From positions 1 to 9,688 of the forward strand of contig JBFWWZ010000069.1 in the NCBI GenBank assembly GCA_050245915.1: a DNA stretch of 9,688 nucleotides, read 5' to 3'. The position numbers were made by a program, and so were the translations under genes. The DNA is from JBDSKH01 sp050245915 (GTDB lineage: Bacteria; Actinomycetota; Actinomycetes; Actinomycetales; Microbacteriaceae). Of this stretch, positions 8,315 through 9,688 are shown piece by piece (the first letter of the stretch is position 1; each line of letters begins with the position of its first letter). Below the pieces are notes generated by a model. That model was not told where the DNA came from. It saw only the letters and a program-made list of their open reading frames with translations, and did not search any database.

Positions 8315-9688
8315 GCCGGCGCCCCCAGTTCGGCGAGGTCGAGCAGGTCGTCGGGCGGGAGCGCAAGTGGCGACTGCCCGATCAGCTCCCCGCGGTGGCG
8401 CGGGATCGTGAGCCGGAAGCAGCTGCCCCGACCCGGTTCGGACCAGACATCCAGTTCCCCGCCATGGATGATGGCATCCTCCTGCGAGATCGCGAGGCCG
8501 AGACCGGTGCCGCCGGTGCTGCGCTGCCGCGACGGGTCGGCACGCCAGAACCGGTCGAAGACGCGGGACATGTCGGCGGGCTCGAGACCGACGCCGTAGT
8601 CGCGCACGGCGATCGCCACCGCATCCGCGTCGCTGTCGACGTAGACGACGATCGGCTTGCCGTCGCCGTGGTCGATCGCGTTGCCGAGCAGGTTCTGCAG
8701 GATGCGGCGGATGCGGCGGCCGTCGACCTCGGCCTCGAAATACCCGCCGGGGGCGACGAGGCGCACCTCGGTGTGCTTCTCTTCGGCGAGCGGCATCACG
8801 GCCTCGATGGCATCCTCGACCAGCCGCACCAGGTTCGTCGGCTCCACCTCCAGCTGCACGGCGCCGGCGTCGTACCGGCTCATCTCGAGCAGGTCGGCGA
8901 GCAGCACCTCGAACCGCGCCGTCTGCGCGTGCAGCAGCTCCGTGGTGCGCTTCGTCGCGGGAGGGAAGTCGTCGCGCTGGTCGTAGAGCACTTCGCCCGC
9001 GAGGCGGATCGTGGTCAGCGGGGTGCGCAGCTCGTGGGAGACGTCGCTGACGAAGCGCTGCTGCACGCGCGAGAGGTCGGCGAGCTGGCGGATCTGCCGC
9101 TGCAGCGAGTCGGCCATGCGGTTGAACGAACGCGCCAGCGTGGCCAGCTCGTCGTCCCCGCGCTCGGGGAGGCGCTCGTCGAGCTGACCGGCGGCGAGCT
9201 TCTCGCTGGTCTCGGCGGCGATCCGCACCGGGCCGACCACCAGTCGCACCACCACGTAGGCGACGGCGCCGATGAGGATGAGCAGCGCGAGTCCGCCGAG
9301 CACGAGGGTCCGCTGGACGAAGTCGAGGGTCTGCTGCACGTCGGAGAGGTCGTAGACGAAGTAGAGCTGGTATCCCTGCGCCTGCACGTCGAGCAGGGCG
9401 CCGGTGATGAGCCCCGGCCCGCCGCCCGGCTCGCCATCGTCGTCGATGCCGACCGATTGCCACGACACCGCGTCCCCGCCCTCGAGAACCGCGGCGCGCA
9501 GGTCGGCGCTCACCAGGGCTTCGGTGTCGAAGTTCGCACGGTCGACGACGGGTGCCGGACCCGTCTCGCCGGGATCGCGCAGGATCGCCACCAGCGGCGC
9601 CGTCGACACCGAACGGAAGATCGCCTCCTGCGCGTCGTCGAGGGCGCTCTCCAGGTCTTGCGCCTGGCCGGAGTCGCCGACGTCGTTG
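8311..9688 (-). CDS. mtrB: Sensor histidine kinase MtrB (5' end beyond the window)
   Basis: MtrB is the membrane sensor kinase that phosphorylates the response regulator MtrA, which controls cell-wall, division and replication genes. The reading frame stays open to the right edge, so the start and first transmembrane helix are outside; about 458 residues are visible. In visible numbering there is an extracytoplasmic part (about 1-125), a transmembrane helix (about 127-149, LVLGGLALLILIGAVAYVVV) and a HAMP linker (about 147-200). The dimerisation and phosphoacceptor region has FVSDVSHELRTPL, with the phosphorylated His at 9034-9036. The kinase domain has an N box (LLGNAIDHG), G1 (DYGVGLE), F box (FDRFWRADP) and G2 (GTGLGLAIS). 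The tail HGGELDVW..PGRGSCFRLTIP and GQSPLALPP is the MtrB-type ending. A GTG at 9609 is internal and not the start, since coding continues upstream. The TGA stop overlaps the lpqB start. mtrA is expected just outside the window. Confidence 0.97.
   Translation of the reverse strand, partial: NDVGDSGQAQDLESALDDAQEAIFRSVSTAPLVAILRDPGETGPAPVVDRANFDTEALVSADLRAAVLEGGDAVSWQSVGIDDDGEPGGGPGLITGALLDVQAQGYQLYFVYDLSDVQQTLDFVQRTLVLGGLALLILIGAVAYVVVRLVVGPVRIAAETSEKLAAGQLDERLPERGDDELATLARSFNRMADSLQRQIRQLADLSRVQQRFVSDVSHELRTPLTTIRLAGEVLYDQRDDFPPATKRTTELLHAQTARFEVLLADLLEMSRYDAGAVQLEVEPTNLVRLVEDAIEAVMPLAEEKHTEVRLVAPGGYFEAEVDGRRIRRILQNLLGNAIDHGDGKPIVVYVDSDADAVAIAVRDYGVGLEPADMSRVFDRFWRADPSRQRSTGGTGLGLAISQEDAIIHGGELDVWSEPGRGSCFRLTIPRHRGELIGQSPLALPPDDLLDLAELGAPA

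Noticed and set aside
8315..9463. Upstream extension of the lpqB frame through mtrB, giving a 940-codon ORF
   Set aside because: The extra part is an Arg/Ala-rich out-of-frame reading of mtrB. The lipoprotein signal peptide fixes the true start at 8314 or 8302.

Overview
The window is GC-rich chromosomal DNA from an actinobacterium, most likely a member of the Microbacteriaceae (Microbacterium-like). The order mtrB-lpqB-comF-hpf-secA is read on the minus strand and matches a core arrangement known from actinobacteria such as Mycobacterium tuberculosis (mtrA-mtrB-lpqB-...-comF-hpf-secA1). The genus is inferred from style (high GC, apparent leaderless promoters, SecA tail), not proven.

Layout from the right edge leftwards along the minus strand: the 3' part of mtrB (sensor kinase, 5' end outside the window), lpqB overlapping it by four bases, a 62-base gap, comF, an 83-base gap with a possible promoter, hpf, and then, after an intruding plus-strand gene, secA and a PhoD-family phosphatase gene 26 bases behind it. 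The one plus-strand gene, at 4484-5170, encodes a small lipoprotein of unknown function. It converges on hpf, sharing a CTAG that is the stop codon on both strands, and diverges from secA across a 157-base intergenic region. At the far left edge a few plus-strand codons may be the end of another gene that meets the phosphatase gene in the same CTAG fashion.

Functionally, MtrB and LpqB belong to the MtrAB-LpqB envelope and cell-cycle signalling system. ComF is a phosphoribosyltransferase-fold protein, HPF dimerises idle 70S ribosomes, and SecA is the protein-export motor. These are ordinary core genes and I see no mobile element, CRISPR array, RNA gene or defence system. No stretch over 300 bases lacks a gene.

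The points most worth a second look are small: a direct repeat resembling an MtrA box between secA and the lipoprotein gene; the orphan lipoprotein gene inserted into the conserved gene order, with a leaderless-type promoter; an 8-bp GC-only inverted repeat spanning the shared convergent stop; a PhoD-family protein without a signal peptide; and a strong preference for TAG stops (six of seven genes).
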